Assembly: GCA_965279065.1 (NCBI GenBank) | Contig: OZ257134.1 | Span: 3,968,001 to 4,032,000 of the forward strand | Length of the DNA: 64,000 bases | Reading direction: 5' to 3' | Origin: JAKAXS01 sp965279065 | GTDB taxonomy: Bacteria; Pseudomonadota; Alphaproteobacteria; Rhizobiales; Hyphomicrobiaceae | In this document: positions 50,971 to 59,147 of the stretch, piece after piece | Position numbering within the stretch: the first letter of the stretch is position 1 | How the letters are laid out: each line of letters starts with the position of its first letter | Program-made: the position numbers and the translations under genes | The notes under the pieces: model-generated | Seen by the model: only the letters and a program-made list of their open reading frames with translations | Told to the model about the DNA's origin: nothing | The model's database searches: none

Positions 50971-51921
50971 ATGTTGGAGAGGCCAGACATTTTCGCCGTG
51001 CGAGACGGATCGCGTCGGTTGGTGCGCGAACTCGGATTTATGCGGAGAACGCTCGCCAACACTCGCCTGCACCCCTCAGCCGTCCATGCGTTGATCGAGA
51101 TTGGGGCGCACGAGGCGATGACGGCGACCGAACTGACCGACGTGCTGCTACTGGATAAATCGACGGTCAGTCGGCTGGTCGGCAAACTCATAGATGAGGG
51201 TGAAATTGCCTCGGTCGCGCACGAAGAGGACGGCCGCGCCAAAAGCCTGGCCTTGACCGAACGTGGACAAAACACCCTGAAAGAGATCGACCGTTTTGCA
51301 AACGCGCAGGTCGCAGCAGCGATGGCCGTGCTGCCTGGATCGACGCGCGCCTGTGTTGTGCAAGGTTTGTCGGTCTATGCCGAAGCCCTGGCCTCAGGTC
51401 GCACCGGAAAAGCCTGCCCAGCAGCGGCGATTGAGATCATGCGGGGTTTTCGCCCGGGCGTGATCGGGCGTGCGGTCGAGATGCACGCGCGCTACTACAG
51501 CCGGCTAGCGGGATTTGGCCATGTGTTCGAAAGCCGGGTTGCGGCCGGGATGGCGGAGTTTTCGGAGCGCCTCGAAAGACCGTGTAACGGTCTTTGGAGC
51601 GCAGCGATGGGTGACGTGATCGTGGGCACTGCGGCGATCGACGGCGAGGATCTGGGCGTCGGTCTGGCGCATCTTCGCTGGTTCATCGTCGATGATGGTC
51701 TGCGCGGGAACGGTATCGGCCGAAAGTTACTCGCTGAGGCGCTCGCTTTCTGCGATGCACGCGGATTTCGTGAGACGCATCTCTGGACTTTTCGCGGGCT
51801 CAACGCCGCGCGCCGGCTGTACGAGGCCAACGGGTTCGTGCTTGTCGAGGAGCGGCCGGGCCGTCAATGGGGCGAGGAAGTGATCGAGCAGCGGTTCGCA
51901 AGGACGCTGCGTCAGCCTTGA
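50971..51921 (+). CDS. MarR/GNAT bifunctional regulator-acetyltransferase
   Basis: A 316-residue fusion. Residues about 10-145 are a MarR winged helix (L-T-D-V-L-L-L-D-K-S-T-V-S-R-L-V-G-K-L, wing E-E-D-G-R-A-K-S-L-A-L-T). Residues about 155-315 are a GNAT acetyltransferase with the acetyl-CoA motif L-R-G-N-G-I-G-R-K-L-L. An in-frame TTG five codons earlier exists, but the ATG at 50971 clears the operator. The acetylated substrate is unknown. Confidence 0.92.
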   Translation: MLERPDIFAVRDGSRRLVRELGFMRRTLANTRLHPSAVHALIEIGAHEAMTATELTDVLLLDKSTVSRLVGKLIDEGEIASVAHEEDGRAKSLALTERGQNTLKEIDRFANAQVAAAMAVLPGSTRACVVQGLSVYAEALASGRTGKACPAAAIEIMRGFRPGVIGRAVEMHARYYSRLAGFGHVFESRVAAGMAEFSERLERPCNGLWSAAMGDVIVGTAAIDGEDLGVGLAHLRWFIVDDGLRGNGIGRKLLAEALAFCDARGFRETHLWTFRGLNAARRLYEANGFVLVEERPGRQWGEEVIEQRFARTLRQP

Positions 51922-52004
51922 ATGGAACACGTCGGCCAGCTCCTCGATCGAGACGACGTTAGCTTCCGTCAAGCCAGCCTCGAGCAAGCTATCACGATCC
52001 CGGG

Positions 52005-52895
52005 TCAGGCCGGCCGGCGCTCAATAGCTTTGGCGATGCGCAGGTGTCTGCCAAAGGCGTAGTGCATTGCCGTTGAGAAGCCCAATGCACCTCGTAGGAA
52101 GTGACGACGCAGCACGTAGGCCTTGAGGAAAGCCCAAGCGAATTCGGTGAATAGTCGGCAGGTCGGAACTGTCCGGCCGCGCAGCCTCATATCCGCAACT
52201 TGCATGTCGCTATAGCGGTTGATCTTGTCGAGCTCGCTGGTGAGCGATCTGAAGGAGCGATGATGCAACTTCGACTTGAGTCGCCCCACCGATACGCTCG
52301 ATTCGACAATGACGGAATCGTGCACCGTGGTCTTGGCAAAGCTGCCAGCGCCCCTGAGGTAAAGCCGGACCACACGGTTCGTCCGCGCAAATCGGTGCGG
52401 CACGCTCTCGCCTGGAAACTGTTCCGCAACGGGCAGTGAATAGGCCAGCGCGCAGGGACCGTCTTCTTCAAACAGCGCACGGATCTCGGCGGATAGTGCA
52501 TCCGGAACGATCTCATCGGCGTCGAGATTGAACAGCCAAGGTCCCTTGCACTGACGTTCTGCCCAGTTCTTCTGAAACCCATAACCGTCCCAGTCGCGGT
52601 AGAGCACGCGAGCGCCATAGGAGCGGGCGATTTCGCATGTTCGATCCGTCGATCCGCTGTCGACGACAACGATCTCATCGGCGAGGTCAACCACGGAGGC
52701 GAGCGCGTCGCCGATGCGGTCTTCCTCGTCGCGCACGATCATGAACAGAGACAGGCCCAAAACCCGCCGCGGAGAGACGGCTGGGCTTCGTCCGACGCGT
52801 TTGGCATCGACCCCTTCGGTTATTTTGGTCATCAACATCGCGGCGCGGTCATCCCTGAAATTGCGACGAAGTTCAGTTCGGGCTTTCGTCGTCAT
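52005..52895 (-). CDS. Family 2 glycosyltransferase (LPS-core type)
   Basis: A 296-residue GT-A fold enzyme like WaaE/KdtX. After a basic leader come F-M-I-V-R-D-E-E-D-R-I, E-I-V-V-V-D-S-G-S-T-D-R-T, the metal-binding N-L-D-A-D-E near residue 124 and H-D-S-V-I near residue 190. It probably adds a sugar to lipopolysaccharide core. Its 5' end overlaps the upstream secreted-protein gene by 23 bases, so the two are cotranscribed. Confidence 0.9.
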   Translation of the reverse strand: MTTKARTELRRNFRDDRAAMLMTKITEGVDAKRVGRSPAVSPRRVLGLSLFMIVRDEEDRIGDALASVVDLADEIVVVDSGSTDRTCEIARSYGARVLYRDWDGYGFQKNWAERQCKGPWLFNLDADEIVPDALSAEIRALFEEDGPCALAYSLPVAEQFPGESVPHRFARTNRVVRLYLRGAGSFAKTTVHDSVIVESSVSVGRLKSKLHHRSFRSLTSELDKINRYSDMQVADMRLRGRTVPTCRLFTEFAWAFLKAYVLRRHFLRGALGFSTAMHYAFGRHLRIAKAIERRPA

Positions 52896-53100
52896 CGGAC
52901 ATCGGCAGGGCCAGGGTCTGGGCCGCGCTGATGGCTCCCGATGGGAAATCCAGTTCTTCAGCGGCGGCTATGGTTGCCTCAGCCGGCTCCTGCGTCTCAA
53001 TACTGAACGTCCGGACTGTCGTCTCTTGCGCGGAGGTTGGCGTATGTGCTGCAAGCGCTGCGAGCACGCCAAGGCAGGTACAGATGCGAAGCCGAGTCAT
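52873..53100 (-). CDS. Small secreted protein
   Basis: A 75-residue protein with a clear signal peptide (hydrophobic L-G-V-L-A-A-L-A-A, cleavage after T-S-A) and a short acidic mature part. The ATG has aaggag nine bases upstream. It overlaps the glycosyltransferase start by 23 bases. No family recognised. Confidence 0.7.
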   Translation of the reverse strand: MTRLRICTCLGVLAALAAHTPTSAQETTVRTFSIETQEPAEATIAAAEELDFPSGAISAAQTLALPMSDDDESPN

Positions 53101-53143
53101 GCCGGCAACTCCTTATTCGATTGGTTGTTCTTGTGATGCTGGT

Positions 53144-53464
53144 TCATTGCGGCGCAGGCAACCCTGCCGCAACGTTGGACCGCACGTCAGCGCCCGATCT
53201 GAAGATTGCAACGGGTGCACGCCGGATCTTCATCGCCTCGCGTCCGTGACTCGTCGGGCGATGCGTGACAACCACCAATTCTCCCACGGAGCGCGTCGAT
53301 ATCTTGACTCGCTTGTTGACGTAGTAAGTGCTGCCGTCGGAGAGCGTGACGACCCGCGCCACACCGTCGATGTGCATCAGCCGGCCGCTCGCGACGGCGT
53401 CCTCTGAGTGTGCCGGAAGGGGCACCAAGGCGAGTGCGGCGAATGGCCAGAGCTTGCGGAGCAT
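53144..53464 (-). CDS. DUF1344-like secreted protein
   Basis: A 106-residue protein with a signal peptide (L-W-P-F-A-A-L-A-L-V, cleavage after A-H-S) and a small beta domain with the DUF1344 pattern G-x-x-x-x-I-D-x-x-x-x-x-V-T-L-S-D-G-S-T-Y-Y-V. Upstream in-frame codons cross the CTTAC-N7-GTAAG-type box, so the later ATG is taken. It is likely cotranscribed with the two genes downstream. Confidence 0.75.
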   Translation of the reverse strand: MLRKLWPFAALALVPLPAHSEDAVASGRLMHIDGVARVVTLSDGSTYYVNKRVKISTRSVGELVVVTHRPTSHGREAMKIRRAPVAIFRSGADVRSNVAAGLPAPQ

Positions 53465-53532
53465 GACGACGCGATCCGTTGGTTTCTCCGATCCAAGGTC
53501 GCCGTTGAACGTTGAGACCGCCTGACCGGTCG

Positions 53533-53549
53533 CATACAATTTTCGTAAG
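53533..53549. promoter_or_regulatory. Regulator box, one mismatch
   Basis: CATAC-N7-GTAAG, one base from CTTAC-N7-GTAAG, 68 bases before the DUF1344 gene's ATG. It is the third member of the set at 57032 and 57397. Confidence 0.5.
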
Positions 53550-53563
53550 GTATCAGGCCACCG

Positions 53564-54931
53564 TCACACTGGTTGAAACGAGATCGTTACGCGTGTGCCA
53601 GGCGAATTGTCCGACAGGTCGATCTCGGCGCCATGCAGTTCGACAATCGCCGCACAGACGCTGAGGCCCAAGCCGTGACCCGGCGTCGAGCGAGCCCGCT
53701 CCAGCCGGTAGAAGCGCCGGAAGACGGCCTCTCGCGCCTCCGCGGGGATGCCGGGGCCGTTATCCGCCACACAAAGCTCGCAAGACCGACCGCGGCGAGT
53801 GAGGCCAACAGTAACCACAGTGCCACGCGGGCAATGCCGAAGACTATTATCGATGAGGTTTGCGACCAACTGCATGAGAAGTTGCGCATCGCCATGCACT
53901 GCTAAGCCGCCTTCCCGAGGCTGGATGCTCAGCGCGAAGCCGGCATCCTGCAGCACCGGCTCGTAAGCATCGGCGACATCCGCCAACAGGGCGCTTAAGT
54001 CGACCGAGCTGAAACGTGCTCGACGATCGCCGGCCTGCAGCTGACCGATACTCAACAGGGCCTCGAACGTGGCAACGATGCTGTCTACCGCATCGAGCGA
54101 TTCATCCATCCGAGCGGCCGCCTCTTCGTTGAGATCATTGCCGTCGCGCATCGTTTCCAGGCGCTGCCGCAACCGCATCATTGGCTTCTTCAGGTCATGA
54201 GCGATGTCGGTGGTAACCTGATTGACGTTCTCCACGAGCCGCTGCAGCTGCGTCAGCATGGCATTCAGGTTGGCCGACACCTCGTCCAGATCGTCGCCGC
54301 TGCCGCGCACCGTCACGCGCCGGTCGAGTTGGCCGGAGGCAACGCTGGAAAGCGTTTCGGCGATGTCGTTGATCCTTCGTTGCGTTCCGCGCGCAAGATA
54401 GATTCCAGCACCGACTGCCAGAATGCTCGTCGCCAGCAAACCCCAACCCAAGCTGCGGGCCAGCATGAGCCGAGACTGGCGCTCCTCGCGATCGCCGCGG
54501 CCGACGAGGAGCCGGCCTTTCGAGACAGGGGTCCATATCGAATAGAACCTGTCCTGCGGGGAACCCTCGTTGCGGATATCGGGAAGAGCGGTCCGGTTCA
54601 GAACCTGCCAGTCGTCAAAGGGCGCAACATTGCGCACGTTGCCGGCGTAGACCACACCATCGTTGCCGAGGAGAGCAAATATACTGTCGGTGTCACGCAA
54701 CGACTCCGCCTCTTCCGTCACGACGTTCACGAGTTCGTCGAAGCCGAAGCGCTTGTCGACGGCTACCATGGCGTCGCGCGTTCGCGTGGCGCGCGATTTG
54801 ATGCCGTCCTCAAGCTCCTCGGTCAGACTGAAGATGAGCGCGGAGAACAACAACACGACGCTGACGGTGAATAGCAGCGTGAACGCAAGAGCGGTCCGGA
54901 CCTGTGCCCTTTTGAAAAGGTCAATTACCAT
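53564..54931 (-). CDS. Sensor histidine kinase
   Basis: A 455-residue membrane kinase. Two hydrophobic helices (about 12-36 and 158-178) flank a periplasmic sensing domain of about 120 residues. Then a HAMP region, the phosphoacceptor H-box D-I-A-H-D-L-K-K-P near residue 240, and a GHKL domain with N-L-I-D-N-S-L, D-N-G-P-G-I-P and G-L-G-L-S-V. The start overlaps the response-regulator stop by 11 bases. Ligand unknown; neighbours suggest envelope or cation stress. Confidence 0.93.
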   Translation of the reverse strand: MVIDLFKRAQVRTALAFTLLFTVSVVLLFSALIFSLTEELEDGIKSRATRTRDAMVAVDKRFGFDELVNVVTEEAESLRDTDSIFALLGNDGVVYAGNVRNVAPFDDWQVLNRTALPDIRNEGSPQDRFYSIWTPVSKGRLLVGRGDREERQSRLMLARSLGWGLLATSILAVGAGIYLARGTQRRINDIAETLSSVASGQLDRRVTVRGSGDDLDEVSANLNAMLTQLQRLVENVNQVTTDIAHDLKKPMMRLRQRLETMRDGNDLNEEAAARMDESLDAVDSIVATFEALLSIGQLQAGDRRARFSSVDLSALLADVADAYEPVLQDAGFALSIQPREGGLAVHGDAQLLMQLVANLIDNSLRHCPRGTVVTVGLTRRGRSCELCVADNGPGIPAEAREAVFRRFYRLERARSTPGHGLGLSVCAAIVELHGAEIDLSDNSPGTRVTISFQPV

Positions 54932-55598
54932 CGGTGACGCTGTAGCCGCTGCCACGAACGGTCTGTATCAGGGATGATGCGAACGGCTTGTCGATCTTGG
55001 CGCGGAGGCGGGAAATGTGCGTCTCCACGATGCTCGACTTCGGGTCAAAATGGAAACCCCACACGCGCTCCAGCAGCATGTTGCGGGTAACGACCCGCCC
55101 CTTGTTGCGCATGAGGACCTCGAGGAGAACCAGCTCCTTCGGCTGCAGGTCGATGCGTTCGCCGCCGCGGGCCACGTAGCGCTTTGCGACGTCCATCTCA
55201 AGATCGCCAGCGCGCAGCACATCGCCGTCGGTCCGGATGGGCGGGCGGCGGGACAAAGCGTTGACGCGCGCGAGCAACTCCGAAATCGCGAAGGGCTTCA
55301 CGAGGTAATCGTCGCCTCCAGCATCCAGGCCCTGGACGCGATCGTTTACTCCACCCATCGCCGTCAGGAACAGGATGCCCGCGGTGCTGCCCGTACCGCG
55401 CAACGTCTTGGCGATCGACAGACCATCCAGCCCCGGCAGCATGCGATCCAGGATGATCATGTCGTACTCTTCCTGGATCGCGACCGCGACGCCGTCCCGG
55501 CCGTCAGGCACGATATCTACGGTATGGCCGGCCTGCAGCAGTCCCTTCCGGACATAGGCAGCCGTGTCCTCATCATCCTCAACGAGTAGAACGCGCAT
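54921..55598 (-). CDS. OmpR-family response regulator
   Basis: A 225-residue regulator. Receiver domain with E-D-D near residue 7-9, phospho-Asp51 (I-I-L-D-R-M-L-P-G), Thr79 and Lys101. Winged-helix effector: E-L-V-L-L-E-V-L-M-R-N-K-G-R-V, then V-W-G-F-H-F-D and Q-T-V-R-G-S-G-Y. The upstream in-frame codons are not family-like. It is translated before and coupled to the kinase gene. It is the best candidate to bind the CTTAC-N7-GTAAG boxes. Confidence 0.94.
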   Translation of the reverse strand: MRVLLVEDDEDTAAYVRKGLLQAGHTVDIVPDGRDGVAVAIQEEYDMIILDRMLPGLDGLSIAKTLRGTGSTAGILFLTAMGGVNDRVQGLDAGGDDYLVKPFAISELLARVNALSRRPPIRTDGDVLRAGDLEMDVAKRYVARGGERIDLQPKELVLLEVLMRNKGRVVTRNMLLERVWGFHFDPKSSIVETHISRLRAKIDKPFASSLIQTVRGSGYSVTDGN

Positions 55599-55699
55599 CT
55601 GTCCTTGACGTCCCCAATACGATTGCCGCCCTATCATAGGTCAGACGACCAAGCGGTTGCAGCATGCAGTCCCGGAATACTTAAAGGCTGCGCCGCCGA

Positions 55700-56881
55700 T
55701 CATGCGTCCGGCGACAGCCCACCTACCCTAGCCCGGCCCAGCTGCAGCGGGCGCGGCCTTCGCGAGGCAAGGCGCACCGCGGTTGCAGCAAGAACGGCAA
55801 TGCCACCGAGGTTGACCGCGATCTCGATAGCCTCCGTAGCCGGCAGTTGCGTGAAGGCGATCCAAGCCAAGAACGACAGCACAGTGCCCAACGCAAACAC
55901 CTGCAACGACGTCTGGCCGCAGGCGATGATCACGCCAGACGCCTTTCGCCGCAAGAGACTCGTGGAAGCCGGGAGAAGTTCCGACACGACGTAGGCCAGG
56001 GCCAGAATGTTCAGGTAGCGCCAGATCGACAGATAGCTTTTGCTGATGTCGCCCAGGGCGCCATAGGGGACGATGCGGCCGTCGGGCGCCCAGGAGTAGA
56101 GGTTCCACGGGGCAGCGTACATGACGCCGAAGGCGAGATAAGCGAGGGCCGCACCGACGACGAAGCCGCGCCACCGGTGCGAAACCGGACGTGGCACGAC
56201 GGCGGCGGCCGCTCCGGTCGTGAACAGAAGTTGCCACGTGAGGGGGTTGAAATACCAACCTTCACCTGGCTGATTGGCCGGAAGGTTCAAACGCCAATGG
56301 TTGGCGATCGCCCAGAGCACGACCGACAAGGCCAGCGCCACGGCGACGTTGCGGCGGAGCAGCGTCGCGATGAGGGGAAACCAGACGAGCAGCACGACGT
56401 AGAGGGGCAGAATGTTCATCTGGTTCGGTTGATATGTCAGCATCAGCGCGCTCATGATCGAGCCGAATGTATTTTCCGCGAGCCGGCCAAGGGCGACATT
56501 CCCGACATAGTCGGCATTGGCAAAGATGGTTGAAGCCGCGAATAGTAGGGCCGCCGACGCAGCCAATACGCCGAGGTGCCAGGCGTAAACCGTTGCCGCG
56601 CGGCGATAGGCCCGCAGCGCCATATCGTCGAAACTCAGAGTCACGCGACCATACGCCAGCATCGCTGCATAGCCAGAGAGGAACACGAACACTTCGCTGG
56701 CGTCGCAGAAGCCGAAGTTTTTCAGCGTGTAGTTCGCCCACGTGTTACCGGGGATGTGATCGATGAAGATAAACAGCAAGGCGACCCCGCGGAAGAAGTC
56801 GACGCGGAGGTCTCTTCCACCGGTTTGATGTATTGAGCGCGAGGCATTTCGGCGCCGCCAAGCAGATCTGGAATCGATCAT
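55700..56881 (-). CDS. opgC: OpgC-type membrane acyltransferase
   Basis: A 393-residue protein with about ten hydrophobic helices. It opens with R-D-L-R-V-D-F-F-R-G and F-I-D-H-I-P-G-N, then F-G-F-C-D-A-S-E-V-F-V-F-L-S-G-Y, the pattern of OpgC, which adds succinyl groups to osmoregulated periplasmic glucans. A TTG start 20 codons upstream would run through a hairpin, so the ATG at 56881 is taken. It lies upstream of, and in line with, the response regulator. Confidence 0.85.
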   Translation of the reverse strand: MIDSRSAWRRRNASRSIHQTGGRDLRVDFFRGVALLFIFIDHIPGNTWANYTLKNFGFCDASEVFVFLSGYAAMLAYGRVTLSFDDMALRAYRRAATVYAWHLGVLAASAALLFAASTIFANADYVGNVALGRLAENTFGSIMSALMLTYQPNQMNILPLYVVLLVWFPLIATLLRRNVAVALALSVVLWAIANHWRLNLPANQPGEGWYFNPLTWQLLFTTGAAAAVVPRPVSHRWRGFVVGAALAYLAFGVMYAAPWNLYSWAPDGRIVPYGALGDISKSYLSIWRYLNILALAYVVSELLPASTSLLRRKASGVIIACGQTSLQVFALGTVLSFLAWIAFTQLPATEAIEIAVNLGGIAVLAATAVRLASRRPRPLQLGRARVGGLSPDA

Positions 56882-56898
56882 GGAGCCACCAGAAAGAA

Positions 56899-56923
56899 CG
56901 GCCCGAGCTTTCCGCCCGGGCCG
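56899..56923 (-). terminator. Terminator- or attenuator-like hairpin before opgC
   Basis: Read on the minus strand: stem CGGCCCG / CGGGCCG with an 11-base loop, followed by TTCTTTC, ending 18 bases before the opgC ATG. It could end the 41-residue gene's transcript or attenuate opgC. Confidence 0.5.
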
Positions 56924-57031
56924 CGCACAACAGGAGTGCAAGGGAAAGTTGGGTGCCGTTGGCTCTCATGAGCTGGAAGCCGCAGGCCTGATCCATTTAG
57001 CAGCCGAAACTTTCACAGGCGTGGCTGGCAC

Positions 57032-57048
57032 CTTACAGATTCTGTAAT
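57032..57048. promoter_or_regulatory. Regulator box between the 41-residue gene and opgC
   Basis: CTTAC-AGATTCT-GTAAT, containing the perfect palindrome TTACAGA-T-TCTGTAA. It lies 151 bases before the opgC ATG. Confidence 0.55.
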
Positions 57049-57067
57049 CTTTGCGTTGCGCCGCCCA

Positions 57068-57193
57068 TCAGTGTGACCGGCGGCGGCCCGTCCAGCCGCT
57101 TGAATCAACGGAGTGGTTGAGGCGTTCCGTTGCGTGCTTGGCTTTGAGATAGGCGATGAGGATGACCACCAGTAGCATCGAAACGATCAACAT
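57068..57193 (-). CDS. 41-residue single-helix membrane peptide
   Basis: A small open frame: M-L-I-V-S-M-L-L-V-V-I-L-I-A-Y-L forms one transmembrane helix, then K-A-K-H and a basic tail ending G-R-R-R-S-H. The ATG has a strong aaggag seven bases upstream, much better than chance. It is in line with opgC and lies between two regulator boxes. Such peptides often bind and tune a larger membrane partner; the partner here is unknown. Confidence 0.65.
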   Translation of the reverse strand: MLIVSMLLVVILIAYLKAKHATERLNHSVDSSGWTGRRRSH

Positions 57194-57523
57194 GGAGTGT
57201 CTCCTTACGGGTCGACGGTTCACTGCGTTGGCGTTGGAAACGGGGAAGCCCGGCTGCCTTGCGGCAACCGGACTTCGCTGGGGCGCGCGGGCCCGTCACT
57301 CACTCCTGCGCCGGTTCGGCATTGGCGGCGCCGTTCGCGAGGACGAGCCAGCGAGCACAGGCTAGTCGCAGCAGTTTGCAACGGCATCGCGCCGGCCTTA
57401 CGATTTCCGTAAGCTTCACGCGGCGCGCAACGCGTGCGCTCGCCGTGTTTGACGTTGTCCTTCTGGAGCCATAAGACCGGGCCGCACAATCGAACAAGTT
57501 GAACAGATGGAATTGCTGCTGTC
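57194..57523. other. 330-base gap holding the chaA promoter region
   Basis: No convincing gene. It contains the best CTTAC-N7-GTAAG box (57397-57413) and an imperfect hairpin around 57250-57271. It must carry the divergent promoters of chaA and the 41-residue gene. Confidence 0.6.
57397..57413. promoter_or_regulatory. Regulator box upstream of chaA
   Basis: CTTAC-GATTTCC-GTAAG, a perfect inverted repeat of five bases with N7, or CTTACG/CGTAAG with N5. It lies 111 bases before the chaA ATG and 204 bases before the 41-residue gene. Confidence 0.65.
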
Positions 57524-58624
57524 ATGACCGGACACACGACGTCACGCCCAACGGTTGCTCTGCCAGTGTGGTCAATCGCATTTCCGGTCCTTGGTACCGT
57601 CTCCGTGGTGGCGCAGCTTGCCGCAATTGGCGCGACAGGCTCTGCGATGGCCGGCATCGTCCTAATCGGCGCCGTCGTCGCCGCAGTTCATCATGCGGAG
57701 GTGGTCGCTCACCGCGTCGGGGAACCCTTCGGCACGCTGGTGCTTGCAGTGGCAGTGACTGTCATCGAAGTTTCCCTGATCGTGTCGCTGATGGTGTCAG
57801 GTGGAGCGGACGCAACAAGCCTGGCGCGAGACACTGTCTTTGCGGCCATCATGATCATTCTGAACGGAATCGTCGGCCTGTGCCTGCTGGCGGGAGGCGT
57901 GCGCCATCACGAGCAGCGGTTTACGCTGCGAGGCGTCAGCGCAGCATTGTGCGTGCTTGCTACGATGGCGGTCCTGGTTCTTGTGCTTCCCAACTACGTA
58001 TCGAGCGCTCCAGGCCCGACTTACGCACCTCCGCAACTGATGTTCGTGGCCGTGGTATCGCTGATCCTGTACTGCACTTTCGTCATGGTCCAAACGGTTC
58101 GCCATCGCGACTACTTCTTGCCCTCCGAAGACAAGCTGGCGGCTGATACCCACGCGGAGCCGCCGACGCGCAACACGGCCATCGCCTCATTCGTCATGCT
58201 GCTGGTTGCCCTCGTGGCCGTCGTCCTGCTCGCGAAGGCGCTGGCTGCAACGGTGGAGAGCGCAGTGGTGACTGCCGGGCTGCCGCTGACCGTCGTCGGT
58301 GTAGTCATCGCCGCGCTCGTGCTGGCGCCGGAGAGCCTTGCGGCATATCGCGCTGCGCGCCGCGACCGCATTCAGACGAGCCTGAACCTGGCATTGGGTT
58401 CGGCGCTCGCGACCATCGGCTTGACGATCCCGAGCGTCGCCGTCGTTTCGCTGGCTCTAGACCTGCCGTTGTCCCTCGGACTTGACGCAAAAGGCATAAC
58501 GCTCCTTGCCTTGTCACTGTTCGTCGCGACGCTGACGCTCGGCACGGGGCGGACCACCGTGTTGCAGGGAACGGTGCATCTGATGATTTTCGCCACTTAT
58601 CTGTTTGTGACCGTGGTTCCGTGA
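57524..58624 (+). CDS. chaA: Ca2+(Na+)/H+ antiporter ChaA
   Basis: Inner-membrane cation/proton exchanger of the CaCA superfamily, 366 residues with about eleven hydrophobic helices. It follows E. coli ChaA: H-x-A-E-V-V-A-H-R-V-G-E-P-F-G-T-L-V-L, V-x-V-I-E-V-S-L-I, A-P-E-S-L-A-A (alpha-2 repeat) and S-T/L-G-T-G-R-T-T-V-L-Q-G near the end. It exports Ca2+ or Na+ at high pH or salt. The box at 57397 suggests control by the neighbouring two-component system. Confidence 0.93.
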   Translation: MTGHTTSRPTVALPVWSIAFPVLGTVSVVAQLAAIGATGSAMAGIVLIGAVVAAVHHAEVVAHRVGEPFGTLVLAVAVTVIEVSLIVSLMVSGGADATSLARDTVFAAIMIILNGIVGLCLLAGGVRHHEQRFTLRGVSAALCVLATMAVLVLVLPNYVSSAPGPTYAPPQLMFVAVVSLILYCTFVMVQTVRHRDYFLPSEDKLAADTHAEPPTRNTAIASFVMLLVALVAVVLLAKALAATVESAVVTAGLPLTVVGVVIAALVLAPESLAAYRAARRDRIQTSLNLALGSALATIGLTIPSVAVVSLALDLPLSLGLDAKGITLLALSLFVATLTLGTGRTTVLQGTVHLMIFATYLFVTVVP

Positions 58625-59028
58625 CGGACGTCGAGCTTCACAGGTTGCTTCTTCAGCGCCGGCGAACGGCCAGCTTAGGCCGTGGCATTCACGTGCTGCT
58701 TGCGTGGCTGGTCCTGAGTGCGTGCGTCGCGGTGCCCTTGCCGGATGGCTGGCGGCAGGACGCCCCCAAGCCATCTCCGGCAACGACGTCACAGCGCGCC
58801 GGCGACAGAAAAATCGCGCTGACGCCAACCCGTTCGCTGGTCCGCGCGCGCCAGGTCACGCAGCAACGGGACGGAACCGCGCCGAGCCAGTTTGGCGCCG
58901 CTACCCGGCCCGAGTTTCCGCTGAGCCTTGAGCCTGTCGTGCTCCTGGACACGCGACGTCCTGCGCTGTACGCGCCCGCGCCAGGCATTCCAAGCATTCA
59001 GCCACGCGCGCCACCGGCGTCTGTCTGA
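58621..59028 (+). CDS. Putative lipoprotein
   Basis: A 135-residue protein whose GTG start overlaps the chaA stop (GTGA). After a basic stretch, a hydrophobic segment ends L-V-L-S-A-C, a lipobox. The mature part is Pro/Arg-rich and low complexity. Translational coupling to chaA supports it; the sequence itself has no family. Confidence 0.5.
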   Translation: MTDVELHRLLLQRRRTASLGRGIHVLLAWLVLSACVAVPLPDGWRQDAPKPSPATTSQRAGDRKIALTPTRSLVRARQVTQQRDGTAPSQFGAATRPEFPLSLEPVVLLDTRRPALYAPAPGIPSIQPRAPPASV

Positions 59029-59147
59029 ACCGCCGCAAAATGGCTGCGTCAGCCCGGCATCGACCAGTCAATCATCCCCTCAGCAAATAAGCCGCTGTCT
59101 CAGCGCGCGAGACCGTGCGCAGACGGCGCGCGTGGAGATCAAACGCA

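Noticed and set aside
51727..51987. 86-residue minus-strand frame after the MarR-GNAT gene
   Set aside because: Mostly antisense to the GNAT domain; the first 20 residues look helical but no support.
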